NCBI GenBank assembly: GCA_027946555.1
Contig: JAPEVC010000112.1
Coordinates: forward strand, 54,642-118,641
Origin: Gnomoniopsis sp. IMI 355080
Taxonomy: Eukaryota; Ascomycota; Sordariomycetes; Diaporthales; Gnomoniaceae
Direction of reading: 5' to 3'
DNA length: 64,000 bases
Positions within the stretch are counted from its first letter, which is position 1. Each line of letters opens with the position of its first letter. Below are positions 1 through 11,188 of this stretch, piece by piece. The notes beneath the pieces are model-generated. The model was not told where the DNA came from. It worked only from the letters and a program-made list of their open reading frames with translations, and searched no databases. Position numbers and translations under genes: made by a program.

Positions 1-2959
1 ATAGCATGTCTTTCGGATTTTCCAAGCGAATCTCATAAAAAAAACAGTACAAGACAGGGTGGATACTTCTCGCATGCTGCTACCTCGATGAGCCGGACCC
101 CAGTTCATCCCATCATGATCAACGCGAAAGAGATGCACATTTTGGTGCAAATAGCCGCGGGTTTGGGATATCACTTGTCAATTCAGACGATCATCGTCTG
201 GGGTATCGTCTGGGGGTCCTGGGGTAGGCCTGTGCTATGGATCGGTTGTATAGTCTAGAATAAGCATGTCAATTAACCTTGGCCCCTTACCCGCCTTCCT
301 AGCAAGAAACAATGCGAAATGAAGTAACAATGATTGGTCCACGGCATAGTGGTACCAATACTTGAATCTCGGGAAATACTACAGTAAGGTCTCTTCTGGC
401 CATGCAAGCGCCTGCAGCCAAGACACTTCCGTGTCGGGATGTGGCGTAGAAGACGGCCGGATGGACAGCATCGTCGTCAGCTCCAAAGTGTTAGCCCTCC
501 TCTTGCCACCACTCGCAAGGACTTGATTACACATTGCAGAGGCTTGGCGGTCGCGCTTGAAACGAAACACAAGGACGGCATGCTCCATTTATCAGGGGCG
601 GCTGTATATACCCCAGAAACCATTGCGCGTCCTTTTCGTTCCTCCTGCTCCATAGGGATAAAACTCACAAGACGCTCCGGGAATCCCAGATGATGCCTTC
701 AAGGTGCCAAGGTTCGCGCAAAGGCAGAAACTGTCATCATTACTACGTGGGTTCTTAACACGATAAATCCCCTATAGCTGACACGGTCCTGTTCTTTGTT
801 GGCTCGCGATTCTGCAGTTATGGCATGATAGCATCGAAATTGTGGGTGGAGCCTCCCTCTTTTGCGATCGTTAGGTCCTTGACGCTGTTGCAAAAGAATT
901 TTTGGCTTGATCGGCTTGTGATTAATAAACACACGTCGCCTGCGATCTTGTAGTGGAAAAAAAGTGATGACTTTCTTTGACAGGTGGAACAACCCCCCCA
1001 TCTTACCTAGGTATGCCCCAAAATAGAACGGTGGTGGCTCTTCCATGATGCGTCTTCAGTGATATACGTACCTACTAGTGTAAATGTTGTAAAACCGTTG
1101 TGCGCCTATTTCAATTAAGAGATCAGTTGCAGCATGCATACCCAGGACAGGTTAACGATGCCGTAAGTCACCATGAGCTGTACAGCAATACAAGCCGGGC
1201 TTCTGTCGAGGCAAGCCCGCCCCTTATGAAAGACAAAGACCTGGAAGCATGAAGGAGAGAAAACGTAGGTTTCTATTTATTTGGTGCAAGGATTTGCGTT
1301 CTTCTCAAGAGTCTTTTAGCATATAGAGCTGTTAAGATCCCCGTTGAAAGCCTTTCGATCGTGCCTACCGACAATCCGTGATGGCGGAGCAAGAGCGAAA
1401 TTAATTGCATTGATAATGCAGCTGAAGGGAGACATCCGAATTTCGATGTTATGCTCGGCCTTGCATGGACCATAAACCGTGTCTATTTGAAAAGATGCGA
1501 GCTCGCGAAAGCTGATGAGCTTGCAATGGAATTCCACTGCCCAACCCTTTCTGGCTCTCCACAGCTTTGACGGCAATCGTTCGAAATTTGTCACCCTACT
1601 GTGACGTCTGACAATCAAGTGAGTCTCTTTGGTCAAGCCTTCTCCCATTCTATACCTACATAGGTACTTATGGATATGAAGTCACGTTACCTCAACAGAT
1701 CCTTAGTCCTAGCACCAAGAACAGGCCACTTCCGTCATATCATGTGGCGCTCCATATTCAACGGACGTTCAAATGTAGAGCTCGATAGACTTGAGATAGT
1801 TCCTCTTGCCCACAAGCTCACATAGTACAGCAATCTTGCTCGATGAGCATGGGATCCAAAAAGAAACACACACAATTTCTTACTTACGGATACTTCTATC
1901 ACAAGAACTGCCTTCTCTTTCATTAGACTTCCCACTGTGCAGGTGTCCAACGTCAAAGGGGCTTCTTCGTGATAGAAGAGTCAGCATGAGGAACATGCAC
2001 GATGCCGAGGTACCAGTGGTCTCAGGGTCCTAAACGTAAATTGTAAGTAAGAATTCAAATTGCACACCTAGGAGAAATATGTACCTGAGAGCATTGTGAT
2101 GCTTTGCCATACCTAGTTCTACAAGCAGTCAGCGTTTGACTCTCCAATGACCCCCTTGAGGCTTTACCTGTTTCATTGTCCTTGAATCATCGATTTGGAT
2201 ATAATGGGAAGTTTGAAGTTGGCGGACTTGTGTAGCTTTGGCTGAACCAAATCACTGCCAATCCGACCAGCACCGGCCAGGTAGGAAGGATTACTAAAGT
2301 AAAGCCATTATAATCTTTGATACCTTGACCAAATAAATACCCTCATAAATCGAATACGAAGACAATCCGATAAGCAAAAGGAACAGATGAAACTCTCATT
2401 CTGCTCCGTATAGTTCTGCGGCTCTTCCAGTACCTAGAGTGCAAATTAAGTGTCTAGGACTCTAGTAGCACTCTTATTAGTAAATACGTACTGTTAGTAC
2501 CTCCTGCATTTGCTTGCCGAGGTCCGGGCCGGGATGGAGAATATCTCGGACACAGCCGGTGGCCGATTCGTGACCGCGGCCCGGTTTTCGCTCCACCTCT
2601 TCAGCATAATTCTTGACAGCGCCATCCTTCGGTGCAAATCTTTCCGAACTTTATAACACGTACGATCCTTATATTGCTAAGTTGTCGACATCGCCCTGTA
2701 TCCAAGGAGTTTTGGCAGTATCTCGACGTCACTTCAGGCTTGACTTAAGAGTCACACCGGAAATCGGAATACCGTCTCACTGGCTACCTACCTAGTAAGA
2801 CCGCATTTACTTGCGGATTAACTGCATACTGGCCGGCCATAGGCCCCGTTGACCGGCCATAGGACCGAGTCATAGGACCGAGTCATCGGACCCTACTTAA
2901 ATATTGCCAAAGTCATCGAGGAAGATATACTTCATGAACTCTTCCCGTACATCGCAAAC
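1..2959. other. Left-edge intergenic stretch, no supportable gene
   Basis: Only short overlapping open frames occur on both strands (longest about 115 codons). None has a recognisable domain, a convincing start context or continuity across plausible introns. The last 140 bases are the promoter of the downstream MFS gene and carry the repeats listed separately. Another CGG/CCG-rich patch lies at about 2525-2590. Confidence 0.6.
2833..2893. promoter_or_regulatory. Tandem CGG-rich repeats in the MFS promoter
   Basis: CCGGCCATAGG occurs at 2833-2843 and 2853-2863. The 13-mer AGGACCGAGTCAT is repeated perfectly head-to-tail at 2861-2873 and 2874-2886, followed by CGGACCC. The block ends about 66 bases before the ATG at 2960. 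CGG/CCG half-sites are what fungal Zn2Cys6 regulators bind, so this could be a regulator array; that role is inferred. Confidence 0.45.
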
Positions 2960-4903
2960 ATGAACCTTACAGGCCAGAACGGCAGTGGATCCGATCTGCA
3001 CGGCGCCACCAGCGCCCCAGATGAGCACACACCTTTGATTCGTGCCAACGCACCAGCGGGCATAGCGCGACGAGCAAGGCAGGATGACGAAGACACTGAG
3101 CCCGATATTGACCCAGATGACTTCGATCTGTTACTGTCAAAGTCAACATCTTACAACGGCGGGCCGCTCCTGGGCCCTGAATCGAGCGAGACCCCGCTTC
3201 TGCGAGGTGATCGAAAATACAGCAGTACTGTAAGCAGACGTCCAGCTCTCAGTCGGCAAGCGTCATCGTCCAGCGATGCTGTTTACGACAATCTTGACGA
3301 TGATACTGCCGGAGGGTTGGAGCGTGCTGGTACTGCAACCGAGAGCCCATTCCTGAATGGTCTGTCTTCGTCACACTTCTGGCTGATTTTCAGCAATGTC
3401 TTGGCGCTCAATTTCATTTCGAACTTCGACGGAACTCTTATGGCTTCCTCTCATCCTGTCATCACATCCTACTTTCACAGTTCAAACTCCGCGTCATGGC
3501 TGTCTACCGCTTTCCTCCTGACCTCAACGGCGTTCCAGCCGCTCTTAGGAAGGTTGTCGGATAGTATTGGACGCAAGACACCCTACATCTTTACCATGGT
3601 TATATTCGCCCTAGCGACATTATGGTGTGCTCTGGCGCAGAGCATGACCGGTTTTATTATCGCTCGAGCCGTGTGCGGTGTTGGTGCCGGCGGTGTCATG
3701 ACGCTTGGCAGCATTATTGTTAGTGATCTGGTTCCTATTGAACGCAGGGGCGCATATCAAAGCTACATCAACATGGTTTACGGTCTAGGATCCACACTGG
3801 GCGCTGCATTGGGCGGCTTCATGGCCGACTATCTGGGCTGGCGATGGGAGTTTGGTATTCAAGTGCCTTTCCTGCTTTTATGCGTGGGTATCTCTGCGCT
3901 CATTATACCCGCGGACCTGGGTCTCGCGTCGAGGAATCGGGAGACAGTCTTCCAAGCACTGAGGTCCTTTGACTTCAAGGGTTCAATACTCATGATCATG
4001 GCTATCACTTCCCTGATCCTCGGTCTCAACCTTGGTGGCAATGTCCTCGCTTGGTCACACCCCATCGTCATTGCCTCGCTGGTCATCTTTGCCGTGACCT
4101 TCCCAGCATTTATTTGGGTTGAGAGCTTTGTCACCAAGCCTATAATGCCCCTTTACCTCATTCGACAATCGCCGCATGCGAACCTAATCTTCAGCAACGC
4201 ACTGGGCGCCTTTCTCATGAATGCTATCATCTTCAACATGCCACTATTCTTCCAAGCCGTACTTCTGACGACTGCCACAACCAGTGGGTTCTGTCTCATG
4301 ATCATCACAATCGTCAGTAGTGCGAGTGGCACATCTACCGGCTTCCTGATCAATTACACCAAGCGGCTGAAGTGGCCGTTGGGTCTGGGGGCCACGGGAC
4401 TTTTGGTTGGTACGATTGCCTTGTCGTCTATGCAGCGTGGCTGGCCCTTATGGGTATATCTTCTTTTTCTTGTACCCCACAGCATGGGACAGGGTTTCCA
4501 GTTCCCAGGCACTTTCATGGCAATACTCGCTGCGAGTGAGCAAAGAGAACAAGCAGTGGTAACGAGCACATTGATCTTATGGCGGAGCATGGGTATGGTA
4601 TTGGGTATCGCCGGCTCCAGTCTGGTCGTTCAGAATACTCTTTGGGGATTTTTGGAAAAGAATGTCACAGATGAGGCCGCTCGTATAGGTGGTTTCGCCG
4701 GTGGGCGGGAAGAGGTCGTCGAGAAGGTGAGGGAAAGTGTCGAAGCTGTGGCGAAACTGACCGGGCTCCTGCAAGAGCAGGTTATCATGAGTTATGAAGC
4801 GGCGGTGCGGACTACGTTCATGTGTTGTGTGCTCGTTGCGATTGTGTGTGGCCTGATCTTGGTGCCTGTCAAATTGCCGAGGTTGGGGTCGAGAAAGAGA
4901 TAA
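2960..4903 (+). CDS. MFS permease, DHA2/Fnx1-Vba-like (probably vacuolar)
   Basis: One uninterrupted frame of 647 residues. A hydrophilic tail of about 135 residues carries two acidic dileucine-type motifs (EHTPLI at 22-27, ETPLL at 77-81), the kind of signal that sends fungal permeases to the vacuole. About 14 hydrophobic segments follow. MFS motif A (GRLSDSIGRK) is at 197-206, and a glycine-rich GVGAGGVM stretch with the conserved WRWEF segment resembles the drug:H+ antiporter-2 branch. Fnx1/Vba-type members move basic amino acids into the vacuole, while close relatives export drugs; the sequence does not separate these. The ATG is preceded by CGCAAAC and opens the longest frame. A promoter repeat array lies directly upstream. 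The MFS assignment is firm; the substrate and membrane are inferred. Confidence 0.88.
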   Translation: MNLTGQNGSGSDLHGATSAPDEHTPLIRANAPAGIARRARQDDEDTEPDIDPDDFDLLLSKSTSYNGGPLLGPESSETPLLRGDRKYSSTVSRRPALSRQASSSSDAVYDNLDDDTAGGLERAGTATESPFLNGLSSSHFWLIFSNVLALNFISNFDGTLMASSHPVITSYFHSSNSASWLSTAFLLTSTAFQPLLGRLSDSIGRKTPYIFTMVIFALATLWCALAQSMTGFIIARAVCGVGAGGVMTLGSIIVSDLVPIERRGAYQSYINMVYGLGSTLGAALGGFMADYLGWRWEFGIQVPFLLLCVGISALIIPADLGLASRNRETVFQALRSFDFKGSILMIMAITSLILGLNLGGNVLAWSHPIVIASLVIFAVTFPAFIWVESFVTKPIMPLYLIRQSPHANLIFSNALGAFLMNAIIFNMPLFFQAVLLTTATTSGFCLMIITIVSSASGTSTGFLINYTKRLKWPLGLGATGLLVGTIALSSMQRGWPLWVYLLFLVPHSMGQGFQFPGTFMAILAASEQREQAVVTSTLILWRSMGMVLGIAGSSLVVQNTLWGFLEKNVTDEAARIGGFAGGREEVVEKVRESVEAVAKLTGLLQEQVIMSYEAAVRTTFMCCVLVAIVCGLILVPVKLPRLGSRKR

Positions 4904-5674
4904 TAGTATCTTTGAAAGGGTACGGACGAAAAGAAATATTTTAGGGGCTGAGATATACTTTCTCATTGAAGCCTTCTGTCAATCACTTGGCACATGGTTG
5001 AGTTTGTGGACATGAGAACTGTCATTTCACGCCGTATTTCGTTCCTAGCTGAAAGATATCCTTCCTTGCCTATTTCTCATGCCTTCCCCAGTTTCCGCAC
5101 TTACCTATGCAGGGCTTGACCCATTCCGGATTCGTAGCCCGCTGGCTATCTGTAGACTTTGAGCAGCACAAGTTACCTGAAGATACGCATCGACAGCCGG
5201 ATCCGACGGCAAAATCAGGTGAAGCTTGCCCGCGTTTTCCAGGATTCCCCAAATCTCGACTCTCCACAACTATTGCTACCGAGAGCTATGGTCTTGCTAA
5301 TATAGTTCAAGGCCTTCCCTGTCGCACTGTGTCGTGTGGGTTAGTGATGATCACGATACGCGTGATCAAGGGTGTCACGATCTCCGCGCCATCATCAGAA
5401 CTTACCAAGGTAGATTTCAAACTCCCCATAAAATCTCCTTCGCCCTCATGATATGTATCTAGAAACCGGGTTTATGCGAGAGGGGACGTTGTTTCAGGGG
5501 TCTCGTTTGCACCATTCCTTACTCAAGGTTGCCTTAGACCGACTTAGCTCGAACAATTGAGCATTTAGCACTGCCGGTCACAGAAGTAGGTGCCTTCCAT
5601 CTTCACAAATAATCTTTCAAGACTTTCACAGGTTCTTCAGGACGTACCACACTTACACACCACAGGCAATCACG
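4904..5674. other. Intergenic between two transporter genes
   Basis: Holds the 3' region of the MFS gene and the promoter of the sugar transporter. No coding signal was seen. An inverted repeat at 5348-5368 is listed separately. Confidence 0.6.
5348..5368. promoter_or_regulatory. Inverted repeat upstream of sugar transporter
   Basis: TGATCACG (5348-5355) and CGTGATCA (5361-5368) form a perfect 8-bp inverted repeat around a 5-base spacer, about 306 bases before the transporter ATG. It could be a dimeric regulator site. This is positional inference only. Confidence 0.25.
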
Positions 5675-7650
5675 ATGTCGATCATTCTCGAAGGAGATAG
5701 TCTTCTCTTCACAGTCACTGCGCTTACATGTTTGGGCTTCCTACTCATTGGCTTTGACAATGGGTTGATGGGAGGTTTCGTGAATAGTACGGCCTTCACG
5801 GAGACCTTCGGCATCAATACTGACACCAGTGCTGGCACGAACTTGATTGCTTTGATTGTTGCCATCTATGAGATTGGATGCTTCATCGGTGCTATCACCA
5901 CTAGTTTTATTGGTGAGCGTCTTGGCAGACGCAGGAGTGTGCTTGCCGGTGTTATAATCATGATCATCGGTAAACTGATATCCAATACCTTACCATCTCT
6001 ATTGCCATCTTGGTGGCTCTTAGCTAAGGCCTAACACTATATAACGCAGGTGCTGTACTTCAGGCGACTTCATATCACATATCACAGATGGTCATTGCGC
6101 GTATTGTCAGTGGTGTCGGCATGGGATTCATCAATTCTACTGTGCCGGTCTTGCAGGCCGAGTTCAGTCCCAAAGCAACGCGTGGTATCTATGTCTGCGC
6201 TCAACTTTCGACTCTCAATCTTGGTAAGGCACCTATCAAGCTTGTAGGCGGAAGTCACGACTAAAAATGAGGATAGGCATCATGATGGTTTACTGGATCG
6301 ACTTCGGTTTCAGCACCTTGGGCGATGGACCCAACAAAAGCTTCGTCTGGCGTGTTCCTACCATTCTACAATGTATCTTCCTGATCCCTATGATCTTTAT
6401 CGTTCTCATCATCCCCGAAACACCGCGTTGGCTTGCCGCACATGATCGCAATGAAGAAGCCCTTGAGGTCTTGACCCGCTTGAACAAGGGGAAAATGACC
6501 GAGGAGGATATTCGGAATGTTCACCGTGATATCTTGCATACTGTCGCACTTGAAAAGTCGATAGGAGCGGGTTCTTGGAGCGATCTCATTACAAATGACA
6601 GTGAGTCTGGTCAGATGGACAACCTCGGAAGATGAAATGCTTCTGATTGACTGAATTTCCCTACCTAGGCATTCAGAGCAGACGAAGGTTTCTTATCGCT
6701 TGCAGTATTCAAGCCTTCCAGCAGCTTGGCGGAATCAATGCTCTTATTTGTATGTATACCTCCTGATGCTTTTTGTGAGACCTCAACTAACAGCATCATC
6801 TCAGATTACTCCGGGACCCTTTTTGAGAAGAGTTTAGGCTTCGATGCTCATCTCTCCGGTCTCATGTCTGGATTCCTCAATACTTGGTTCTTCTTGGCAT
6901 CCTTCATTCCTTGGTTACTCATTGACAGGATCGGCCGTCGGCCTCTGGTAGGCCTCTTCATCCTAATGGCTCACAACTTTTGACAGGTTTTGACAATATC
7001 GTCACAGCTCCTCTCCATGGTCAGCTTGATGGCAGCTGTAATGGTCGTCCAGACCGGTCTTATTTACCAAGTCCAACACGAAACTTCAATTGCCAGTACG
7101 TCCCGTGCTGATGCCCACGTACTACGCGCCAGCCACAAGCTAACATAAGCGTCGCAGAAGCCGCTGGTATGGGTGCAGCAGCAATGCTCTTCATATTCCA
7201 AGGCGCCTTCACCATAGGTTTCCAAGCAACAGTCTGGGTTTATCCGTCCGAGGTGCTGCCTCTGCGTCTCCGTCAACGCGGCTCTTCCATCTCTACAGGG
7301 GCGAACTGGATTTGCAACTTCCTCATCGTCTACATCACTCCACCTGCCATCCGCAATATCGGCTGGAAGACTTACATCATTTTCGCTGTTCTCAATGCTA
7401 CTTGGGTGCCCATTATGGTTGGCTAACCCCCTCTCTTCCCCGAGTGCTACCTACTATCTCGTGACCTGGAAGGTGAAAACCGTTGCTGACACAGATACAG
7501 TATTTATTTTACCCCGAGACAAAGGGCCTTGCTCTAGAAGATGTGGACAGACTTTTCACAAAGCCAGGGTTTGAAGAAGGATTTGACAATGCGGTGCGTG
7601 AGAAGGCAGACATGGACTATGGGGTTGAAAGAACTGAGCATATGGACTAA
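5675..7650 (+). CDS. MFS sugar (hexose-type) transporter
   Basis: Eight exons: 5675-5969, 6050-6223, 6277-6600, 6669-6749, 6805-6947, 6987-7095, 7158-7417, 7501-7650. They join in frame to 511 residues, the usual size for fungal sugar porters. Family signatures run in order: GFDNGLMGG in the first membrane helix, GERLGRRRSV, the R-x-x-x-G-x-G loop, PETPRWL after helix 6, QQLGGINALIYYSG in helix 7, DRIGRRPL, PSEVLPLRLRQRG, and the C-terminal PETKGL with the following acidic LEDVD. These identify a 12-helix plasma-membrane sugar:H+ symporter or facilitator. The sugar cannot be told from sequence. The 39-base intron at 6948-6986 is unusually short but keeps frame and family alignment. Introns 1-4 share phase 1. 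Confidence 0.9.
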
Positions 7651-7847
7651 GGGAAGTTGGGTGAGGTAGATGCAATCTTGTATTCTTGTTCAGAAAACGA
7701 CCAGAAGACTCTGTTGAGCGCATTTGGTTATAGTACTGGCGGTGCTTGTTGAAGTTTTGCTCCACGAGTACCATTGGATAACATGTTTTGTTCGCTGGCC
7801 TTGCAGACATGGCCAAGGTATGAAAAGTGTTACATATGAATGTCAAT

Positions 7848-9262
7848 CTACGAAGTCTTTTCCTTCAGGATAGTACGGGCGTCGACAACACCGTGAGCAC
7901 CCCCACCTGGGCCAAACATATCCCTTAAGTCTTGTATCAACGTTTCTGGTTTCTCCCAGGCGGCGAAATGTCCTCCTGTATCGTGGTCTCTCTCAAACAC
8001 CACAGGCCCCAGTGTTCTGGACAGTATACTGGGTATTCCTACAATGTCTTTTGGAAATTGACTTATTCCAAGCTTTGGTTTGCTCTGAGAAGAGCTTGTC
8101 AGCACGCGACACCAGGAACATGATACCTTAATAGAATTACGCCCGTCCTTTGCCTCAATAGATATTTGACAGAAGGTAAACTTACCCAATTCCAGAATCT
8201 TTTGTCGGCCACCGTGCCGTTCCAGTCTTTCGACGGATTTTCCGCTTCAAAGTATGTGCGAACACTTGCACCTGGCCCAGCTGTTGAAAACCAGTAAATT
8301 GAGACCCAGGTCAATATCTCGTCGTCTGTCCATGGATACTCGTCTGTCCAGTGGATGAGCTTCTCATAGATCCAACCTAGAAGGCCGACTGGCGAGTCTT
8401 CAAGGCAATAGGCGACAGTCTGAGGCCGGGAAGACTGCAGCCTGTAGTAATCATTACCACCTGAAACGTAAGCCAGTCCGTTGCGCAGCCCGTTGATAGC
8501 CTTCCTGCTGAACCACGATGGCGGCCAAATCAGAGCTAGCAGGATGAGCCAAGGCTGCTTCAATAGATTTATAGGGTCGAACATTGCGAGATTCACGTGA
8601 ATACCACGGAGGTGCTCCTCGTGGTGTCGACCCATTGTACGCGTGATTATAGAGCCCCAGTCACCGCCCTGGGCGACGTATTTGTGGTAGCCCAAGCCGA
8701 GCATCAACTTGTTCAGAACGAAACCGTAGTGCCGTAGGTTGAACCCTCGCTGGACCGAATGTCAATACTTCATTATTTCTTTACATTGGGAAAGGGTTAT
8801 AACCACCTGCTTAACGCTATCGCTGAAGCCGTAATTCGGCAAGCTCGGTGCGATGACGTGAAAAGCCTGGGCTTGCTCGTCGGCTGGCTCGGTAAGGCCC
8901 TTCAACATTTTGGTGACCTCTAGAAAACTCCCAGGCCAACCGTGCACAAATAGGAGCGGAATAGCGTTATGCCTCGTACTTCGCGCGTGGATGAAATGTA
9001 TGTTCAAGATCCCAAAGCCATCCGACTCGACCGGCATGGAAAACATTGGTAGCTCATTAAGTCTGGCCTCGTGTTGGCGCCATTCGGGAAGATACACATT
9101 TTTCCAGTAACCAATCAATTCCTGAATTCGAGGACGCGGAACTCCTTGCCGAATGTCGTAGCCTTGCGGCTGGTCTGGGAGGCGAGCGAGCTCAAGCTTC
9201 CGTTTCAGAATGTCGAGGTCCTTCTCGGAGACACTGATCTTGAATGGCGAGGGGGTGGTCAT
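7848..9262 (-). CDS. EHN-type epoxide hydrolase (alpha/beta-hydrolase)
   Basis: Three exons, 9262-8807, 8749-8186 and 8084-7848, give 418 residues. The N-terminal segment (about 5-115) is the EHN domain seen in microsomal-type epoxide hydrolases. The oxyanion-hole motif HGWPG is at 107-111, the nucleophile elbow GGDWGS gives Asp182, the FPKD motif gives the relay acid Asp352, and GGHFAAWEKPE gives His379, so the triad is complete. The enzyme opens epoxides to vicinal diols. Intron 1 (8750-8806) is clear. Intron 2 (8085-8185) was placed using the CTGAC branch and CTCAG acceptor; a shorter intron is also in frame and would add residues. No signal peptide is seen. The downstream sugar-transporter stop lies only 198 bases away, converging. 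Confidence 0.88.
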
Positions 9263-9924
9263 GCTGACGTGTCAAATGAATAAGAGCACTGAGTTTGGGG
9301 ACTGGGTACATTCAATGGTCAAAATGCGAAGTTCAAGTCGGATTCATTCGGCTAAGCTACAAGGCGTGACGATGAATTTGAAATCAGGACGGAGATGCGG
9401 AGGCTGATGACCGAGGCTTTTGGCGCTGAGGGGAAATTATAAGAAGACAATAAGTATTACCTACGCACACCATGATTCAAAACGGTGCTAGACTAGACCC
9501 ACAGCGAATCTTAAACAACTCTAAATCATCATACAGAATATTTGTATGTTTGCTTATCATCAGTTATTATTCGGAAGACTGTTCTTTAAGATCTGGTGGA
9601 ACTGTAGTCCCATAGAGTAACAGAAGTTGCTCTATATTTTGGCAGAATTTCTACAGCGCTCGCTACAGAAACAAAGTGCTGGGCAGTACTTCCGAATCGA
9701 CATCTATCCTGTCGATGTGAGCAGGTCCTTCGGTATGAGACTATGACCTATCTCTGCTGCTTATAACAGTGGAGTCTGGCAGACATACGTTTTAAGTCAA
9801 CGTCCAACTTGAAAGTTTCACAACTGGTTGCAATAAAATCGCAATAGCACCAAGCGAATGTTCAGAATCCATTCAGTGAGGAGTCAGAAGTACGGCCAAA
9901 AAAGCAATCTGTAGTCTCATATGG

Positions 9925-10233
9925 TCAGGCCTGGCTCTGCTGTAGAGTCTCCAAATGGTATTCAGTGTTTTTTTTTAGATATGCTCCCTCTCCAGATGTT
10001 ACCTTCCGCCGGATTACCTCTCTCACGTCTGCTGTTGAAACCATTTCAAGATGAATTTACCCTCCGTCTTCATTGAACTCCACAGTCAAGAATCCCTCTG
10101 CCTCCAGATCCGTCTCTTCAGATATAACAATGAGGCGCTTACGACATGTTACACCTGGAGATTTTTAAAGCTGCTCAAGGTGTGCTGCGACAATTGCCGC
10201 AATATTAGCATATTTACCTATAGCTGCATACAC
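9925..10233 (-). pseudogene. Decayed coding remnant, unknown family
   Basis: One minus-strand frame reads protein-like from 10233 down to the stop at 9925-9927 but is broken by two TAA codons, at 10065... corrected by position: one in the triplet covering 10165-10167 and one at 10057-10059. Between them it encodes an acidic stretch with EETDLEAEGFLTVEF, and after the second stop MVSTADVREVIRRK. Both stops could come from CAA by a single C-to-T change, as in RIP or neutral decay. Upstream, around 10235-10330, other frames also look coding but I could not join them. I do not recognise the family. Confidence 0.4.
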
Positions 10234-10520
10234 TTACTCCTTAAAATGGTATAGCCATCCAGACGCAGAGCATGGAAACCGTGTGATACCACCGGGCCGA
10301 TCCCAGCACGACGGGCCCCCTTTCACCGCTTCCCACAACATAGATATCGGGATTGCGTTCCCGTACAGTGTATAGAATGCAATATATCACACAGTTTTTC
10401 TAGGTCCCACTGGTCAAGTGACGAAGATGACCCACAACATGTTCGCGTTTGTAGTGGCATTGTGAGACTGCTCAAGTGTCTGCCTGTGTTGTCCCCGGGC
10501 CAGCCACCTGCAGGTGCGGA

Positions 10521-10540
10521 ATACCTACCTAGGTAGGTAT
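10521..10540. repeat. 20-bp perfect palindrome built from TAGG/CCTA
   Basis: ATACCTACCT is followed directly by its reverse complement. It is one of several CCTAGGTAGG-type sites scattered through the intergenic DNA of this window. Confidence 0.8.
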
Positions 10541-11188
10541 ACTTCAAGTCAACTGAATGAGATATACATAAGAAGCCTACCATTTTACACAAAATCATCA
10601 TGCTTGCCATTCAGTTCCGCCAATAGAATGTAACCTTGCATGTCCTTGCTGCCGAAAGTGATACATTCTACGGGATCTTGCTAATTCGTCTACACCACGG
10701 CCCCGACATCCCAGCTTTGTTATTTATTGGAACTCAAATCGGTATGAAAAAATCATGGGAAGCCGAACCAGGAGATTAGCCGCTCGTTTGAAACACAGTA
10801 AAGAAATCGAAGGTTGCGCTGCGTGTATGAATTATTTCCAATAAAGTCTACACAAGCTACAGCATGTTCGCATTTCAGCTCCGTAGGCGCGACATCAGCT
10901 TGACTGGTTGATGACTATTTGGTGACGATCCTGACATGTTTAAAAGAATTTCTTGTGATTACAACATTGACACTAATGAAGATAGCTGTGTACCCGATGT
11001 GATGATGCGCTTTTCTCCCAGATTAAACCACTGCAAAAGGGGGGGGGGGTTCGGAAAGAAGCGACCCTAACCCTTATTGCCCAGTAAAAAAGCAACTTCG
11101 AAAGCGATCTTGACCTCTTGCACGCCTTGCAAGTCCTCTCTATCTGTCGAAACTTGAACTTGTTCAAATATTGCATTGCAATCTCACC

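Larger units (their letters stand above)
9263..11188. other. Divergent intergenic region with coding remnant
   Basis: Separates the epoxide hydrolase (leftward) from the DUF1308 gene (rightward). It contains the decayed frame at 9925-10233, a 20-bp palindrome at 10521-10540 and a G run at about 11040-11049. Otherwise it is fairly AT-rich with nothing recognisable. Confidence 0.5.

Noticed and set aside
8085..8125. Shorter second intron of the epoxide hydrolase ending near 8126
   Set aside because: It is in frame, but would add residues unlike the family; the CTGAC branch and CTCAG acceptor support the longer intron.
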